A stretch of DNA of 64,000 bases, taken from Paraburkholderia polaris (GTDB lineage: Bacteria > Pseudomonadota > Gammaproteobacteria > Burkholderiales > Burkholderiaceae). The DNA lies in contig NZ_JABBGJ010000037.1 of NCBI RefSeq assembly GCF_012927345.1, forward strand, positions 1-64,000, read 5' to 3'. Each line of letters starts with the position of its first letter. Position 1 is the first letter of the stretch. This document shows, piece after piece, positions 61,688 to 64,000 of this stretch. The notes under the pieces are model-generated. The model had not been told where the DNA came from, searched no databases, and saw nothing but the letters and a program-made list of their open reading frames with translations. The position numbers and the translations under genes were made by a program.

Positions 61688-63007
61688 ATGCAACACAAGA
61701 TTGGCGAGCCGGCGGAACGGTCCCGCTGGACTGGCCCGGCGCAAGAGTATGTCGGCATATCGATGCGCGGACAACGTGCATTCAATGGTTACTGGTGGGA
61801 GGACCCGACGCGCGTGATGCTGTTCTTCATCTTACCGCTTTACGCGCTGATTTCGACGGAGTTGTTGGGCGATCCGAAAGCAATCGGACAAGTGTATTTC
61901 GACAGCTTCTATGCGTTTGCCGGCGCACTGTTCCTCATTGTCGTAATGGCGGTGTCCTACTTCGGCCGAACATTGACCCCAACGGTAACTCAGGTGCCGG
62001 TCGAGATATCGCGATGGGTGCTCGATGCACTCTTTGTGCTCTCATTGATCGGCTATCTGACCATGATGAGTGGCGTGATCGCCCACCCGGCGCTCATCCT
62101 GTCGTTCTTCGACGGCAACGCGAACGCATACGACCTGCTTGAAGTGAAAGGTCGGATTGCTGGGATCAGCACACTGACGCAGGTGGCCGTCGCTTACGTG
62201 CCGTTGTACTTCTATGTGTTCCGGCAACCGGAGCGGGGCATCACACGGTACAAAATCTACCTGCTTGTCCTCCTCGGGTTGGCGCTGCTAAGAAGCTTTA
62301 TTTTTGCAGAGCGCCTTGCGCTGATCGAGGTCGTGATTCCGCTCGTGTTAATGTTTTTGAAATTCCGGCGTTCGCATCGACCTTCCAGGATTCTGATGCT
62401 CGGGCCCTATGCCGCCATCGTTCCGCTGGTCGGGTTCTTCATCGCTAATGAATACAACCGCTCGTGGGCGAGCTACTACATCAACGTCTACAACAACATC
62501 TTCGAGTTCGCGATCGACCGGCTTGGGCTGTACTACTCGACTGCGCTCAACAATGGCGCTGGGATTCTAAAGATTCTCGGTTGGGGTGTAGGCGAACCCG
62601 TGTTTACCTTCGATTGGTTGTTCAGGTTTCCCGTTCTCGGCGATTTCCTTTTGGCACGGCCCGATTTCAACGCGGACTACCTTGTCTTTCTGAGCAACAA
62701 CGCCGACCCGGAATTCAACAATCCGTCGGGTATCTTCGTGCACTTCTACGAATGGGGCTGGTTTGGACTGTTCGTCGCCGCTTTCATCGGTTGGGTGTTC
62801 AGCAGAAGTTACTCAGGATGGCGCAACGGTAATGGGTTCTGGTGTTGCGCGCATCCCGTGTTGATGGTGTCGTTATTCGAGATTCTGCGTGTTCCCATTC
62901 TGTTCAGCGGAAGAAACTTTGTATCGATCGCGATGCTGCTCATCGTGTTCTGTTTCTGTAGAACGAGGCCTGTCAGGCAGACTCGCACGGTAGCGTCACA
63001 ATGCTGA
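61688..63007 (+). CDS. Wzy-like polysaccharide polymerase (polytopic membrane protein)
   Basis: A 439-residue protein with about ten membrane helices and a larger extracytoplasmic loop near the C-terminal third (NNGAGILKILGWGVGEPVFTFDWLFRF, then NNADPEFNNPSGIFVHFYEWGWFGL). This layout fits oligosaccharide repeat-unit polymerases, which share topology but little sequence. ATG 61688 is chosen for the AGGAGA box 7 bases upstream. Position next to the glycosyltransferase and the Wzc-type gene supports the call; O-antigen ligase is the alternative. Confidence 0.78.
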   Translation: MQHKIGEPAERSRWTGPAQEYVGISMRGQRAFNGYWWEDPTRVMLFFILPLYALISTELLGDPKAIGQVYFDSFYAFAGALFLIVVMAVSYFGRTLTPTVTQVPVEISRWVLDALFVLSLIGYLTMMSGVIAHPALILSFFDGNANAYDLLEVKGRIAGISTLTQVAVAYVPLYFYVFRQPERGITRYKIYLLVLLGLALLRSFIFAERLALIEVVIPLVLMFLKFRRSHRPSRILMLGPYAAIVPLVGFFIANEYNRSWASYYINVYNNIFEFAIDRLGLYYSTALNNGAGILKILGWGVGEPVFTFDWLFRFPVLGDFLLARPDFNADYLVFLSNNADPEFNNPSGIFVHFYEWGWFGLFVAAFIGWVFSRSYSGWRNGNGFWCCAHPVLMVSLFEILRVPILFSGRNFVSIAMLLIVFCFCRTRPVRQTRTVASQC

Positions 63008-63087
63008 TACGCATAGGGGCGCATTATGCTCAGTCGATTCATTGCCGTTTCGTCTGAAAGACGGAGTGTTCGCCAAAGAAAGGCCGC

Positions 63088-64000
63088 ATGATCAAGAAAA
63101 TCGAAGTCGTGCTGTCGGCCGTTGCGATCGCGTCGTGTTGTGCGACGCTCGCTTACGCGCAACCGGACATTGCGGCGACGTCGTCGACGCTGACCGCAAA
63201 AAAAAGACTGAGCGTGACGGGCTACGCGAAATTGCCCGCGACCGCGGCGGTCGCCGACGCGACGATCCATCCGTCCGGTGATGGCAGCGATCAAACCCGT
63301 ATCATTCAGGCCGCGCTCGACGCGCTGCGTATCGGCCAACGGCTGGTGATCGCGCCGGGCACTTACGTCGTGAGCCATTCGCTGGTTGTCAAGGTGCAGA
63401 GCGTGGTGGTGTCTGGATATGGCGCCACGCTGGTCGCGACCAACCCTGGCGATCAATCACTCGTCGTCAACGGGACGAACGCGACGGTCGCTGGTCTGAC
63501 ACTGCGCGGCACGGGCGGTAAGAGGCTCGAAACCGAAAGTTCCACGAAAGTCGTGGTGCGCGGCACAGGCATCCAGATTCTCGATACCAGGATCGAGGGC
63601 GGCGCGAGCGCGGGTATTTTCGTGTCAGGCGCGACTAACGTCGTGCTCGCGGGAAATAGGGTTAGCGCGACGCTCGCCGACGGGATACACATCACCGGCG
63701 GATCGCAGAATGTTCTAGTGTCGGGCAATATTGTGATCGGCACCGGCGATGACATGATCGCGATTGTCAGCTACGAGCAGGACGGCGCCTTGAGCAGGAA
63801 CATACTCGTCGCCGACAACACGGTGTCGGGCAATTACTGGGGCAGGGGTCTGTCGGTGGTCGGCGGGGCCAATGTGACGCTGTCGGGCAACACAGTGCAG
63901 GGCGTGCAGAAAGCGGCCGGCATCCTGGTCGCGCAGGAAGATGGTTACCGGACCTATAACGCGACGAATGTTGTCATCAGCAATAACGCCGTGTCGGACA
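63088..64000 (+). CDS. Secreted right-handed beta-helix protein, pectate-lyase-like (3' end outside window)
   Basis: Open to the window end; 304 residues are visible. A signal peptide (MIKKIEVVLSAVAIASCCATLAYA) is followed by HPSGDGSDQTRIIQAALDAL, the start typical of pectate-lyase/polygalacturonase-fold proteins, and many beta-helix turns with N-x-V and GN-type rungs (VLVSGNIVIGTGDDMIAIV, ILVADNTVSGNYWGRGLSV). GTGDDMIAI resembles the GDD-type active-site turn of family 28 hydrolases. In exopolysaccharide clusters such proteins often cleave or epimerise the polymer. AAAGG precedes the ATG. Confidence 0.82.
   Translation, partial: MIKKIEVVLSAVAIASCCATLAYAQPDIAATSSTLTAKKRLSVTGYAKLPATAAVADATIHPSGDGSDQTRIIQAALDALRIGQRLVIAPGTYVVSHSLVVKVQSVVVSGYGATLVATNPGDQSLVVNGTNATVAGLTLRGTGGKRLETESSTKVVVRGTGIQILDTRIEGGASAGIFVSGATNVVLAGNRVSATLADGIHITGGSQNVLVSGNIVIGTGDDMIAIVSYEQDGALSRNILVADNTVSGNYWGRGLSVVGGANVTLSGNTVQGVQKAAGILVAQEDGYRTYNATNVVISNNAVSD

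Overview
The window is high-GC, tightly packed bacterial DNA typical of the Burkholderiaceae, most likely Paraburkholderia or a close relative. Support for this comes from the cysI-DUF934-cysH-cysD-cysN-cobA sulfate block with divergent cysB, the pepA-holC-DUF2486 order, a Kdo hydroxylase gene beside waaA and waaC, the long two-part UrtB, and the DUF2844/DUF3443 pairs. The assignment is inferred from gene content and order only; no search was run.

Layout. 1-1.3 kb: 3' part of ilvD, closed by a strong terminator. 1.4-4.7 kb: a small cytochrome c, then DUF2486, holC and pepA on the minus strand. 4.8-7.4 kb: lptF, lptG (LPS export) and a sirohydrochlorin-chelatase-like gene. 7.4-14.8 kb: the assimilatory sulfate reduction operon (cysI, DUF934, cysH, cysD, cysN, cobA) on the minus strand and divergent cysB. 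14.8-25.2 kb: an orphan amino-acid-type binding protein, an RND pump pair, a J-domain protein, a Pcm-like methyltransferase, a rhodanese and a TolC-type channel.

25.5-32.1 kb is the most unusual stretch: two tandem DUF2844-DUF3443 pairs facing a lipoprotein subtilase. In both DUF3443 proteins I see, in order, the landmarks of a pepsin-like aspartic protease (DTGS, a flap-like segment, GILG-type motif, DSGT). The subtilase frame continues past its stop codon into beta-domain sequence interrupted by further in-frame stops. Beyond it lies a wrecked omega-amino-acid aminotransferase gene.

33.5-46.5 kb: a nitrogen-scavenging locus with the urea ABC transporter urtABCDE and urease genes ureD, ureABC, ureE, ureF, ureG. 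A solute-binding protein gene sits inside it. Two matches to the sigma-54 promoter consensus and one good NtrC-type site suggest nitrogen control. 46.5-51.5 kb: LPS inner-core genes waaA, kdoO, waaC and a phosphomannomutase/phosphoglucomutase on the minus strand. 51.8-56.2 kb: flippase, two glycosyltransferases and galE. 56.2-57 kb: AT-richer sequence with a probable LivF remnant. 57-64 kb: an exopolysaccharide cluster (initiating sugar transferase, Wzc-type co-polymerase/tyrosine kinase, glycosyltransferase, polymerase-like membrane protein, and a secreted beta-helix protein cut by the window end).
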